Part shown: piece by piece, positions 22,868 through 33,832 of the stretch
Layout of the letters: every line of letters starts with the position of its first letter
Position numbering within the stretch: the first letter of the stretch is position 1
Assembly: GCA_964016985.1 (NCBI GenBank)
Contig: OZ024823.1
Location: forward strand, 63,942,514-64,006,513
Reading direction: 5' to 3'
Origin: Anodontia alba
Lineage: Eukaryota > Mollusca > Bivalvia > Lucinida > Lucinidae
DNA: 64,000 nt
The notes under the pieces: model-generated
The model's database searches: none
The model's input: only the letters and a program-made list of their open reading frames with translations
What the model was told of the DNA's origin: nothing
Translations under genes and position numbers: made by a program

Positions 22868-25291
22868 TATGCCCCCAACTTAAAAGAAGTTGGAGGGGCA
22901 TATTGCTTCTGGGTTGTTCATCCGTCTGTCCATCCGTCCGTCCGTCCGTTCATCACGCTTTTTGATGCATAGCATAACTTTAGAACCGTGAATGCTACTG
23001 TTTTGAAATTTCTTATATGGATTCCTCATGAAAAAATAGCTGACAAGTATTTTTTTTTTTCTTGACAGGATTATGCCCTTTTCTGTGTTATGGCCCTTTG
23101 AAAAAATATGGATGCAATCTTGTCAGCAAAATATCTCAAAAACTATTGAAGCTAGAGCCTTGAAACTTCATGAATAGACAGGTAGTGATGAGAAGACAAC
23201 CTGATTAACTTTTGAAGAAATTTTGAAAAATACTTCTTGAGTTATGGCCTTTTGTAATTTTGGGCATTTTTACCTTGTCATCAAAATATCTTAAAAACTG
23301 TTAGAGCTAGAGCCTTGAAACTTAGTAAATGGATTTGTAGTGATGAGTAGATGACCTGATTAACTTTTGAAGAAATTCTGAAAAATACTTCATGAGTTAT
23401 GGCCCTTTGTAATTTTGGGCATTTTTACCTTGTCAGCAAAATATCTCCAAAATTATTGGAGCAAGAGCCTTGAAACTTGATGAGTAGACTGGTAGTGATG
23501 AGTAGACAACCTGATTAACTTTTGAAGAAATTTTGAAAAACACTTCTTGAGTTATGGCCCTTTGTAATTTTGGGCATTTTTACCTTGTCAGCAAAATATC
23601 TCAAAAACTGTTAGAGCTAGAGCCTTGAAACTTAGTAAATGGATTTGTAGTGATGAGTAGATGACCTGATTAACTTTTGAAGAAATTCTGAAAAATACTT
23701 CATGAGTTATGGCCCTTTGTAATTTTGGGCATTTCCACCTTGTCAACCAAATATCCCAAAAACTGTTGGTGCTAGAACCTTGAAACTTTATGAATAGACT
23801 GGTAGTGATGAGTAGACAACCTGATTAACTTTTGAAGAAATTTTATAATATACTTCTTGAGTTATGGCCCTTTGTAATTTTGGGCATTTTTACCTTGTCA
23901 GCAAAATATCTCAAAAACTGTTAGAGCTAGAGCCTTGAAACTTAGTAAATGGATTTGTAGTGATGAGTAGATGACCTGATTAACTTTTGAAGAAATTCTG
24001 AAAAATAGTTCATGAGTTATGGCCTTTTGTAATTTTGGGCACTTTTACCTTGTCAGCAAAATATCTCAAAAACTATTAGAGCTAGAGCCATGAAATTTGG
24101 TGAATGGATTTGTAATGATGAGTAGACAACCTGATTAACTTTTGAATAAATTTTGAAAAATACTTATTGAGTTATGACCCTTTGGAATTTTTGTCATTTT
24201 TATCTTGTCAGCAAAATATCTCAAAAACCGTTAGAGCTAGAGACTTGAAACTTGGTGAATTGATTGGTAATGATGAGTAGATGACCTGATTAACTTTTGT
24301 GTAAAGTCTGAAAAATATTTCGTAAGTAATGGCCCTTTGTAAATTTGGGCATGTTTCCCTTGTCAGCAAAATATCTCAAAAACTATTGAAGCTGGAGCCT
24401 TGAAACTTGATGAATAGATTGGTAGCGATGAGTAGATGACCTGATTGTGCCCCCAATTTCGAATGAAATTGATGGGGCGTAATTTTTTGCCTTCGTTTGT
24501 CCATCCGTCTGTCCATCTGTTTGTCCGTTCATCAAGCTTTTTTGTGCATGCCATATCTTAAGAACCCTGCAGGCAAGGGTTTTGAAATTTTATATTTGGG
24601 TTCCCAATGAAAAAACAGCTGACTGGTATTTTTTTTCTTGTCCGGCATGTTTATGTAGAGTTATGTCCCTTTGAAAAAAATCAGAATTAAATCTTGTGAG
24701 CAAGATATCTCAAAAAGTATTTAAGCTTGGTTCTTGAAATTAGATATAGAGAGTGGGAATGATGTGTAGATTACCTGATTATATTTTGAGAGAAAACGGT
24801 GAAAAAATTGTTAAAGTTATGGCCTTTGCAGTTCTGCGCACTTTTACCTTGTCAGCAAGATGTCTCGAAAAGTACTTAAGCTAGGGTCTTGAAATATTAT
24901 ATGCTAATTGGGGATGATGTGGAGATTACCTGATTTGTTTTTTAGGAAATTCCGTGAAAAACTGACAGCTATGGCCCTTTGTAGTTCTAGGCATTTTGAC
25001 CTTGTCAGCAAGATATCTCAAAAAGTATTTAAACCAGAGCCTTGATATTTGGTATACTGATTGGGATTGAGGAGGAGATCACCTGATTAAATTTTGAACC
25101 AATTAAATGAAATGTTGGAGTTATGGCCCTTCGCAATTTCTGGTTTAGAGTTATTTCCCTTTTGATAAAATAACATTGAAATCTCGTATATTTGTACTGT
25201 TGTTACCATCATGGGCAAGCAGTGTTGGAGTCAAGCAGTGTTAGAGTTAGGCAGTTGGGGGCATAGTGTTTTACAAACACCCCAGCTCTAG
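22868..25291 (+). mobile_element. F: Helentron-like element of the GCCCCC-headed type
   Basis: The head is TATGCCCCCAACTT-AAAA-GAAGTTGGAGGGGCATA. The body has about twelve ~155-bp units with 'GAGCTAGAGCCTTGAAACTT' and 'CCTGATTAACTTTTGAAG'. The tail has AGTTGGGGGCATA, a 13-bp inverted copy of the head, then the stem GTGTTT/AAACAC and CTCTAG before T. A second head at 24447 (GTGCCCCCAATTTC...GAAATTGATGGGGC) marks a composite. It is inserted in the (ATT)n tail of the LINE. Confidence 0.75.
24447..24500 (+). other. Second head inside element F
   Basis: CCCCCAATTTC pairs with GAAATTGATGGGG. Compared with the first head (CCAACTT/AAGTTGG), the stem bases changed on both arms together. Confidence 0.6.
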
Positions 25292-26944
25292 TTATTATTA
25301 TTATTATAAGGATGCCTTGGGGCTGAATCTTTGAATAAATCATCAGGGACAGGGGGTCTACCAAAGTTGTTAAAATAATGGTCGTACATTGACACTTGAC
25401 CTTTTTACGGCAAGGTCAAGTTTGCTTCTCTATGCATTTGTATGGGAAAAAACCTTTAAAAATCTTCTTCTCCAAAACTGAGGATGCCTTGTGGCTGAAT
25501 CTTTGCATATATCATCAGGAACGGGAGGTCTACCAAAAATGCTAAAATAATGGTCGTACATTGACATTTGACCTTTTGGACAGCAAGGTCAAGTTTGCTT
25601 CCTTATGCATTTGTATGGGAAAAATGTTCTAAATTTCAAACGACTTCTCCTCTGGAACATCTGGGCCAATGTTGCTTAAATTTCATATGGAGCCTCCTTA
25701 GGTTGCGGGGAATGAAAGATTGCTAAAATGGTCACAGTCCATTGACCAAGATGGCTGCCATGCCCATATATGGTAAAAACCTTTAAAAATCATCTTCTCC
25801 AGAACATTGACACTTGACCTTTTTACGGCAAGGTCAAGTTTGCTTCTCTATGCATTTGTATGGGAAAAAACCTTTAAAAATCTTCATCTCCAAAACAGAG
25901 GATGCCTTGTGGCTGAATCTTTGCATATATCATCCGGAACAGGAGGTCTACCAAAGTTGATAAAATAAGAATCAACATTGACATTTGACCTTTTTACGGC
26001 AAGGTCAAGTTTGCTTCCTTATGCATGTGTATGGGAAAAATGTTCTGAATTTCAAACAACTCCTCTGGAGCTTCTGGGCCAATGTTGCTCAAATTTCATT
26101 TGGAGCCTCCCTGGAGCAGGGAAATAAAAGATTGTTAAAATGGTTGTGTTCCACTGACCAAGATGGCTGCCATGCCCATATATGGTAAAAACTTTTAAAA
26201 AGCTTCTTCTCCAGAACCGAGGATGCCTTTTGGCTGAATCTTTGCATATATCATCGGGGACGGGAGATCTACCAAAGTTGCTAAAATAATGGTCATATAT
26301 TGACATTTGGCCTTTTTACGGCGAGGTCAAGTTTGCTTCTGTATGCATTTGTATGGGCTCCATACATTTGTATGAAAAAATGTTGATAATTTCAAATGAC
26401 TTCTCCTCTGAAGCCTCTGGGCCAGTGTTGCTCAAATTTCTTGCGGAGCCTCCTTTGGCAGGAGAATGAAAGATTGCTAAAATGGGCATGGTCCATTGAT
26501 CAAAATGGGTGCCATGCCCATATATGGTAAAAACCTTTAAAAATCTTCTTCTCCAGAACTAAATAAGCCCTGGGCCCTAATCTTTGCACAAATTATGGGG
26601 GTCAGGAGATCTACCGAAATTGCTAAAATGATGGTTCTATGTTGACGTTTGACCTTTTTACCTCCAAGGTCAAATTTGCTTCCCCATGCATTTATATTGG
26701 CAGTATCGAAGTGACTTGTAGATCAACAGTAGCTAAAATCATTCTGATTGGAAATCTACGATGGCCATCATCTTGTTTATGTTTATTATATTTCCCTGCC
26801 ACTGTGCTGTTTACATGTATAAAATCATGATTCTTCAGAAACCACTTAGCCAGTTTCCACCAAATTTCACATTAATCCTACTGTTGAAATGTGATTGATA
26901 GTTTATTCAAATGATCATGCTCCATTGACTGTCAGGCCCATATA

Positions 26945-28297
26945 CGAGGGATGTTCGAAATGAATTGCTTATTTCTATCTGGAGACTTCAAATTTCAAGT
27001 TAGCCCAAAAGTACTCATTTCATGCCCTCATTTCATGCCCTCGAAGTACTCCCCGTGGCTAGAAATGCAAAGTTTCAGCCGATGTATCCACTTCTTGAAG
27101 GCGTCACGGTACGCTGATTTGGGCACAGTAATAAGGTACTGATGAATGGCAGATCCAAGTGCCTGTCGGGACTGGTATTTCCGCCCAGCAAGGAATGCTT
27201 TCAATTTCGGAAAAAAAAAGAAATCACATGGGGCAAGGTCTGGGGAATACCGGGGGTGAGGCAAAACAGTTACTTTTTCTTTCTTCAAAAACGCCGTAAC
27301 TATTGTGGAGGTATGAGCTGGGGCATTGTCATGTAGAAGACGGACATGTTTAAAACCAGTGGCAGGACGTCGTTTCTGATAATACTTTTTCAGTTTCTTC
27401 AGTACTACGTCTTTGTAGTACTTTCCGGTGATGCTTTTGCCCTTTTTCACTGGCACTTTTATTGCGACTCCTTCACCAGAGAAGAAGATTGCATACAAAA
27501 CCTTCTTTGTACTCAAAGAACGTTTGGCAATTATTGGGCGTTTGCTGTGTTTAGTGGCCCAAATCTTATTGATAACCTTTCTGACGGGCTCAAAATAATG
27601 GACCCAGGTTTTATCACCGGTGACAACATTGGCAAACTGCTTTTTGTTATATTTTGGAAACATTTGAAGCAGCTTTTTGGCCACTTTAACCCGTTGCCTC
27701 TTTTGCTCGTCAGTCAACAGATGTGGCACCCATCTAGCAGAAATCTTTCTGACTTTTAAATGCTTCTTCAAAATAAGGTGAACCGTTGATAGTGATATGC
27801 CTACCTTTTGTGCAATATCACGAACTGTAAATCTGGCATCTCCTTCAATGTTTTCCTTTATTTTGGAAACGATTTCTTTACGAGATGCAGATTTTGGCCT
27901 ACCTGATTTCGGTGCATTTTTGATGGACTCTACACCAGACTCAGATTTCTTTTTCCACCGACAAACTGTGTCATAAGACACACAAGAGGGTCCAAAAGCA
28001 GTAGAAATTTCAGTCATCAGCTTCTTCAAAGAACAACCAAGTTTTGAGCGAGCTTTGATGTAAGCCCGTATTTCATCTTTTTTGTCGACGCTTCTACCAA
28101 CCATTTTTACTGCAGTGGTCAGTGACTGCGTGTATTCAAATGGCAAATTTTATGTCTTACACTTATTCTAACATGTACATTTATACATCATTGTGTAGAT
28201 ATTGATTAGCCCTATACAGGTATGTATTGGTTTTTATCGTGCCCCACGTGGATATCGAGCTAGAGGACAATAAGCAATTCATTTCGAACATCCCTCG
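26945..28297 (-). mobile_element. Mariner transposon, apparently intact
   Basis: It is 1353 bp with 29-bp perfect terminal inverted repeats (outer 20 bases CGAGGGATGTTCGAAATGAA). It is flanked by TA on both sides (26943-26944, 28298-28299), the usual mariner target duplication. The uninterrupted target is visible in sister D tails at 13186-13205 and 44958-44980 (CCCATATATTCTTC). It encodes a full-length transposase on the minus strand. Perfect ends and an open frame suggest recent arrival. Confidence 0.9.
27028..28146 (-). CDS. Mariner transposase (DD34D)
   Basis: A 372-residue open frame without stops. The first ~130 residues form the paired helix-turn-helix DNA-binding region (…CSLKKLMTEISTAF…, and RFTVRDIAQKVGISLSTVH). 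The linker signature WVPHLLTDEQK follows. The catalytic triad is D178 (TGDKTW), D273 (LHDNAPAH) and D308 (SPDLAPCDF), with exactly 34 residues between the last two, the mariner spacing. Its role is cut-and-paste transposition through the terminal repeats at 26945 and 28297. Mariner transposases are usually near 345 residues. The second Met (residue 15, MVGRSVDKK) gives 358 and may be the true start. No defect is visible, but activity is not shown by sequence alone. Confidence 0.9.
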   Translation of the reverse strand: MPFEYTQSLTTAVKMVGRSVDKKDEIRAYIKARSKLGCSLKKLMTEISTAFGPSCVSYDTVCRWKKKSESGVESIKNAPKSGRPKSASRKEIVSKIKENIEGDARFTVRDIAQKVGISLSTVHLILKKHLKVRKISARWVPHLLTDEQKRQRVKVAKKLLQMFPKYNKKQFANVVTGDKTWVHYFEPVRKVINKIWATKHSKRPIIAKRSLSTKKVLYAIFFSGEGVAIKVPVKKGKSITGKYYKDVVLKKLKKYYQKRRPATGFKHVRLLHDNAPAHTSTIVTAFLKKEKVTVLPHPRYSPDLAPCDFFFFPKLKAFLAGRKYQSRQALGSAIHQYLITVPKSAYRDAFKKWIHRLKLCISSHGEYFEGMK

Positions 28298-28443
28298 TAT
28301 TCTTCTTCAAACCTAAGAACTGCTCAAATGATGATCTTTTCATTAGTTGCGAAGATAGGATTGGAAAAATGTTGCATAACATCTGAATATCTGCAGTGGC
28401 TATGTCACTCAGGTGAGCTAGCCGTGGCCCGTGGGCCTCTTGT

Positions 28444-29815
28444 TGGACAGTTCTAGTCATGAACTCAGAAATGCTCCAGTCAATTTTGGACAATTGTTTG
28501 ACAATAAAATCAAGGAAGTGGCAAAGTCTAATTACAAAGTGCAACAGCATAGATTTTTTACTTCTTCCTCTTGTAATGCAAATATTCAACAGCAAAAAAA
28601 CCCCATTATACTCAGCTACAGGCTGGTTTAAGAAACCGAGACAGCCAATGAAATTTTACAGACCTAAACAGAACCAACCTTACAGGTCTAAAACTCATTC
28701 ACAGTCCTATACATCCAGTACAAGGAAGGACTTTTCTAAGAGGAGTAGCAACACAAAGCATTTCCCCTCCTCTAAACATGCCTCGTCTTCCACAAAATTC
28801 TGAAAGCCAACCCTTTCCACTGCCTATCTTGCCATGCCCAGATATTCCAGTGGGAGGAAGGTTGGCCCACTTTATGGAACAATGGGGAGAATTAACGCAA
28901 AACAAACGGGTCAACTCTATCGTATGAAATGGTTTCAGGATACCATTCAGTTCAACTCCCCCTCTTTCTACAGTTCCGATAAGTCTGAGTCAATCTTCCT
29001 CCCCATTATTAAGAGAAGAGATAACAGAACTTCTCCAGAAACAAGCAGTAGAAAGGGTACAAGATCCGGGAACTCCCGGTTTTCATTCCCAGCTATTTCT
29101 AGTCCCAGAAAAGAACGGAAAGCTATGTTGTTTAATAGATCTTTCTTTGTTGAATCAGTACATAAAGAAACAACCATTCAAAAAGGAGACCGTCAAGTCA
29201 GTACGATAAACGATACTAGTCAACGACTAGGCTGACAGATGCTTATCTACACGTTCCAATTCATCCTTGATGCAGGAAGTACCTTCGTTTCATGTTTGAA
29301 AATCAGGTCTTCCAATTCAGGGTCTTACCTTTTGGAATGTCCCTGGCTGGAAAACTGATGGACGTAATAGCGGCTCATTTGCGTCAACGTGCCATCTCAC
29401 TGTTTCCAACCTAGACGATTGGCTTATAAGAGATCTAATATGCAACAGACTTATATCTCACTCAATATATTGCCTTCAAACAGTTCAAAGTCTAGGGTTC
29501 ATTCCAAATCTAAAAATGTCAGATTTGATACCAGCTCAGCAATTCACTTTCATAAGGATGGAATTTCACACAGCAGAATATAGTCAGGGTACCAGCAGAT
29601 CACGTTGAATCCCTACTTCTGACTATCAAACAATTTCTAACTAAGAGTCAAGTTTTGGCACAAACTTTTCTTTCTCTTTTGGGCAAACTCAGTGCAGCAG
29701 CAGACTTTGATGTCCTAGGCAGACTTCATTTACAACCGCTTCAAATGTGTCTCTCATCTGTCTGGAGACTTCATATTCTACCTCTCGATCATCAAGTTCT
29801 GATTATCAGTTTGAT
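28444..29815 (+). pseudogene. DIRS-like element: gag end and reverse transcriptase
   Basis: It resumes in frame after D3 as SSSHELRNAPVNFGQLFDNK, with a basic gag end (KKPRQPMKFYRPKQNQPYRS) near 28640. The RT region follows over several frames: LFLVPEKNGKLCCLIDLSLL, TDAYLHVPIH, LPFGMS, then PYLDDWLI (the YxDD box as YLDD), LGFIPNLK and SLLGKLSAA. This motif order and the LDDW variant are those of DIRS-type RT. Frameshifts near 28600, 29180, 29400 and 29580 make it non-functional. Its reading frame is broken again at 29815 by element G. Confidence 0.75.
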
Positions 29816-31451
29816 TAATCCCCTGCCGCAAAGCAGATGGGGGATTATAGAAATGGCCTTCGTCTGTTCATCTGTCTGTTCGGGTCAACATTTTGGGTTA
29901 AGGGGCTCAATTTTGTAACCACATTATGCTTTATTCCGTTAAGGTACATTATAAACCTTTCGGTTAAGGAGCTTATAGCACTTAAAAGCCTATGGAAATT
30001 TACAATGAGAGGTAGCCCCTAAACCTGAATTGTTGGAACATCCGTCCATCTGCAGTCGGCGTGTCCAAAAGATCAAACGTCGGTTTAACTGAGAGTGATA
30101 AAAGAATGCATCGCTTGAACGCACCCGTTTTCTTCCTCTTCTTTTTTGTTTTGATCAACACGGCTTGTCGGTCCCAGATTTGATAAATTAATTCCCAAAC
30201 CGTGTACGTCCTGATCAGATGTCGCATACAACGGCGTCTGATCTGGGTCTTATTGTTTGCTTCTTTTTTTTTGTTGACGACCGTAACACGCGAGTATAAT
30301 TCAAGGTAGATTTCACAGTAAAAATAAGTAATGCACCACTTGCGCTAGACAAGATTGGTCAGTGCTTAAAATTTAAGCAGTCTGGTCAAATCTTGAAACA
30401 TTGAAAATTGCAAAACCGCCTGTGGTGCAGGCCTTTTTTTTTATTAGCCCTAATTTCGTCCGTAAAAGTCGTTTTGTTACGTCTCTCCTGTTACCCGCCG
30501 TCTTCGCGTTTACACAAGACGGGAAGCAGTTGTTTATAAGTAGTTATCTAGGAAAACCCTGCGGAGGTGGAAATAACAACATCGTCTTTTTTTTTTTTTT
30601 TTTCTTTTTACATGTATACCTGACTGTATTTATTGATGATGCCAGCTTTGATCATGCTAGTATTACCCGGACTTCCGTCATATAACGGAGGTGTATTATT
30701 TAAAAGGAGTTATAGGACTGTCAATTGTCATTAGTTTTCGTGACAGGTGATATTATTATTATTGTTTTTTTTTTTTTTTTTGGAAATGGGTTCATTGATG
30801 ACGTCATCGTCATCGGTTGGACCAGTTCAGATTTCAGAATTTCCAGAGCCCTGGTGCAGAACCCATAACTCAGCCCTGCAGACTTAAAATCAAGGTCACA
30901 GTTGAAGGTCATGAGTTTGGGCCTTGAATTTTGTGTCGGCACCATATCTCCTTTTCCCCTTGAAGGATTTTCTTTAAACATTGGTCAAATGTTTGCCTTA
31001 GTGAGATGATGTGCAGAACCCATACCTCAGCTATGCTGACTCAAGGTCAAGGTCACAATTGAAGGCCACCAGTTTGAGCCTTGAATTTTGAGGCCACTCC
31101 ATTGCCATACAGACTGCCTTGTTAAATTTGGGTCAATTGTTCGCCTTAGTGAGATATTGTGTAGAACCTATAACTCAACATTGCAGACTCAAGGTCAAGG
31201 TCACAAATGAAGGTCATCCATCTCTTTCTTGTTCGCTCCATATCTCCTGAACCCTTTGAAATATTTTCATGAAACTTTGGTCGAATGTTTACCTTAGTGA
31301 GGCGATGTGCAGAACCCAGAACCCATAACTCAACAATGCAGACTCAAGATCAAGGTCACAATTGGAGGCCACCAGTTTGAGCCTTGAATTTTGAGGCCGC
31401 CCCATTATCGTTCTGTGGCGGGGGATATAGCTGTCCTTCAGACTGCCTTGT
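29816..31451 (+). mobile_element. G: Helentron-like element of the CCCC-headed type
   Basis: The head is TAATCCCCTGCCGCAAAGCAGATGGGGGATTA. The tail has TGGCGGGGGAT, an inverted copy of the head, then a weak GTC/GAC stem and GCCTTG before TTT. The right half (30840-31440) has about four ~160-bp units with TCAAGGTCAAGGTCAC and 'GAGCCTTGAATTTTG'. The middle (30030-30800) is unlike any other repeat here. It holds T-rich runs and a palindrome at 30205-30245 related to the TTAA MITE, so it may hide another insertion. The flanks rejoin the DIRS frame (SLI/WFHLKWW) with one T each side. Confidence 0.65.
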
Positions 31452-31918
31452 TTGGTTTCATTTGAAATGGTGGATAAGCACCAATCGCTTCATTCAGGGA
31501 ATGTTCATCCATCCGATTCCTTTTTACGGATGCCAGTCATTATGGATTGGGAGCTCATGTTGAACCGATGAGACTATCCTATCATGGTCGCCGGATGGAA
31601 GACCAATCCCAGCTACATATCAATATTCTCGAAATAATTGCCATTCGTTTTGCATTGAAGAAAGCCATACAATACATACACCCTCTTATGTTATGGTTTC
31701 CTCCGACAATACAACAGTGGTCTCGTATATCAACAAGGAGGAACACATTCCCCCTACCTATGCGTGGAGGTATGGGAAATTCTCCATTGGTGCCTGGAAC
31801 ATGATATTGTGCTCAGAATTTATCATATCCCAGGCAAATTCAATTTCAGTATATTAGCAGACCGTCTTTCGAGATTGGACAGACCTCAATACAGAATGGT
31901 CTTTGGATCAAAATTATG
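31452..31918 (+). pseudogene. DIRS-like element: RNase H domain
   Basis: The segment reads STNRFIQGMFIHP, a tract around FTDASHYGLGAHVEP (catalytic Asp of RNase H), QSQLHINILEIIAIRFALKK, then YHIPGKFNFSILADRLSRLD. These are the RNase H landmarks of DIRS/Ngaro elements. At least three frame changes are present. It is bounded by G on the left and the C-rich start of H on the right. Confidence 0.75.
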
Positions 31919-33190
31919 TCCCCCCCCCCCCCACATTTTGGGACGGATCCCATTGGCGTCAGCGTAAAACTTCTTGTCAGCTCTGTAACTTGAAAACCCT
32001 TTGGAATATTTTGATAATACTTGGTAGAAATGTAGAACAGGACTAGATGACATGTCGCATTTAAGAATGACAACTCTGGCTTTCTTACTTTTGGAGTTAT
32101 TTCCCTTTGTTTTGTTTGAAATAGATTTCGTGTCCGCTCTGTAACTCGAATACCCTTTGGAATATTTTGATGGTACTTGGTGGAAATGTAAAACAGGACA
32201 TGACAATGTGTCTTATACAAGAATGACAACTCTGCCTTTCTTACTTTTGACGTTATCTCCCTTGTTGTATTTGACAGTGATTTCATGTCTGCTTTGTAAG
32301 TCAAATACCCTTTGGAATATTTTAATGATACTTGGTAGAAATATAGAACAGGACTAGATGATGTGTCGCATACAAGAATGACAACTCTGGCTTTCTTACT
32401 TTTGGAGTTATTTCTCTTTGCTTTGTTTTTGAAATTGATTTTGTGTCCACTGTAACTAGAATACCCTTTGGAATATTTTGATGGTATTTGATAGAAATGT
32501 AGAACAGGACGAGACAATGTGTTGTGTACAAGAATGACAACTCTGCCTTTCTTATTTTTGGTGTTATCTCCCTTTGTTATATTTGACAGTGATTATGCAT
32601 TGATCTTGTGTCTGCTCTGTAAGTGGAATACCCTTTGGAATATTTTTATGATACTTGGTAGAAATGTAGAACAGGACTAGATGACATGTCATATACAAGA
32701 ATGGCTTTCTTACTTTTGGAGTTATATGCCCTTCTTGTGTTTGAATTTGATTTCTAGTCCGTTCTGTAACACAAATACCCTTTGGAATATTTTGATGATA
32801 TTTGGTAGAAATGTAAAACAGGATGAGATGAGGTGTTGTATACAAGAAAGATAACTCTGACTTTCTTACTTTCAGAGTTATCTCCCCTTCTTGTGTTTGA
32901 ATTTGATTTTGTGTTCGTTCTGTAACTCCCAATACATTTTGGATTATTTTAATTTTACTTGGTAGAAATGTAGAACAGGATGAGATGATGTGTTGCGTAT
33001 AAGAATCTCTGGCTTTCTTACTTTTGGATTTATCTCCCCTTCTTGTGTTTGAATTCGATTTCGTGTCTGCTTTGTAACTCGAATACCCTTCACAATATTT
33101 TGATGATACTTGGTAGAAATGTAGAATAGGACAAGGCGATATGTGGCCTACAAGAATGACAACTCTGCTGGGTTAGGGGGGGGCATTTAT
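31919..33190 (+). mobile_element. H: tandem-repeat insertion with poly-C/poly-G ends
   Basis: It begins TCCCCCCCCCCCCC and ends near GGGGGGGGCATTTATTTTTT. In between are eight ~155-bp units with 'CTTGGTAGAAATGTAGAACA' and 'CTCTGTAACTCGAATACCCT'. Sequence on either side belongs to the same DIRS-like element (TEWSLDQ before; VDLFTT after), so it is a discrete insertion. Ends are less clear than for A-G. It may be a third relative of the same design, with ATG(T)CCCCCCCC and GGGGGGGGCAT as inverted ends. Confidence 0.55.
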
Positions 33191-33832
33191 TTTTTTTTAA
33201 AAAGCCGTTTCTAGTTCCATTTTTCAAATGCTCATTTTTCCCAGTGTGGATTTGTTCACGACTTGATTCAATCACAAACTCCCTATGAATGTATCTCCAG
33301 TTCTGGACAATCATGCCTTAGTGATAGATGCATTATCAATGAACTGGAACTTTCTACATGCATATGCATTTCCACCAACACTCTGATACCTTCTATTCTA
33401 GCCAAGATACATCAATCTCGGTGCAGAATAGTTCTTATTGCTCCTCTTTGGCCTCAATGTCCTTGGTTCTCAGAGGTGTTACAACTACTAGTATCAGCCC
33501 CGATTCATCTTCTGTGCTTTCCAAAACTACCAACACAAGCAAAAGGAAAATTTCAACATAGAAATCTCCCATTTCTGGCACTCCCGCTTGGGAGATATCA
33601 AGTAATCAATTAGAGCTCAAAAGTTTTCGCAAGACTGCAACGTTGCAGACTTTGTCTCAAAATCAAGAAGAGCATCTACTCAGAAAGTCTATGATGCAAA
33701 ATGGGTAGTATACTCCAATTGGTGTCATAGAAAGAAGGTTAATCCAGTCTCGGCCTCTCTTACAGTTATAGCCAACTTCCTTATTTACCTCTTTTCTGAG
33801 AAAAAATGTCAAATAAGTAGGGCTATAGATCC
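33191..33832 (+). pseudogene. DIRS-like element: post-RNase H segment
   Basis: The best frame gives FPSVDLFTT, FNHKLPMNVSPVLDNHALVI then DALSMNWNFLHAYAFPPTL, and later AKIHQSRCRIVLIAPLWPQC. This is the region between RNase H and recombinase of DIRS-like elements. A stop follows DLFTT, and a frame change occurs near 33395. Confidence 0.7.

Larger units (their letters stand above)
21905..25307 (+). mobile_element. 5'-truncated LINE remnant with nested MITE and element F
   Basis: It is bounded by a 6-bp duplication AAGGAT (21899-21904 and 25308-25313) within a D3 repeat. LINE sequence runs from 21905 to 22867, followed by element F, and the final (ATT)n tail resumes at 25292-25307. The 3' end GAAAATAAAGTC plus TTATTATTATT is a LINE-type tail. 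Only the C-terminal end of the reverse-transcriptase ORF remains. Confidence 0.75.
20904..28443 (+). mobile_element. D3: family D element with LINE, MITE, F and mariner nested
   Basis: The head is TAGCTCACCTGAGC-TAT-GCTCAGGATGAGCT and the tail ends GGCCC/GGGCC plus CTCTTG at 28442. Family D repeats occupy 20990-21904, 25308-26944 and 28298-28440. The 7.5-kb span is inflated by a LINE remnant (21905-25307) and a mariner (26945-28297). It sits between two Ts in the DIRS gag reading frame: the left flank GAACTATTAT and right flank TGGACAGT rejoin as codons ELLL/DSSS with no duplication. This is the clearest evidence for traceless insertion in the window. Confidence 0.85.

Noticed and set aside
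27142..27759. Plus-strand open frames within the mariner
   Set aside because: Antisense shadow of the DD34D transposase.
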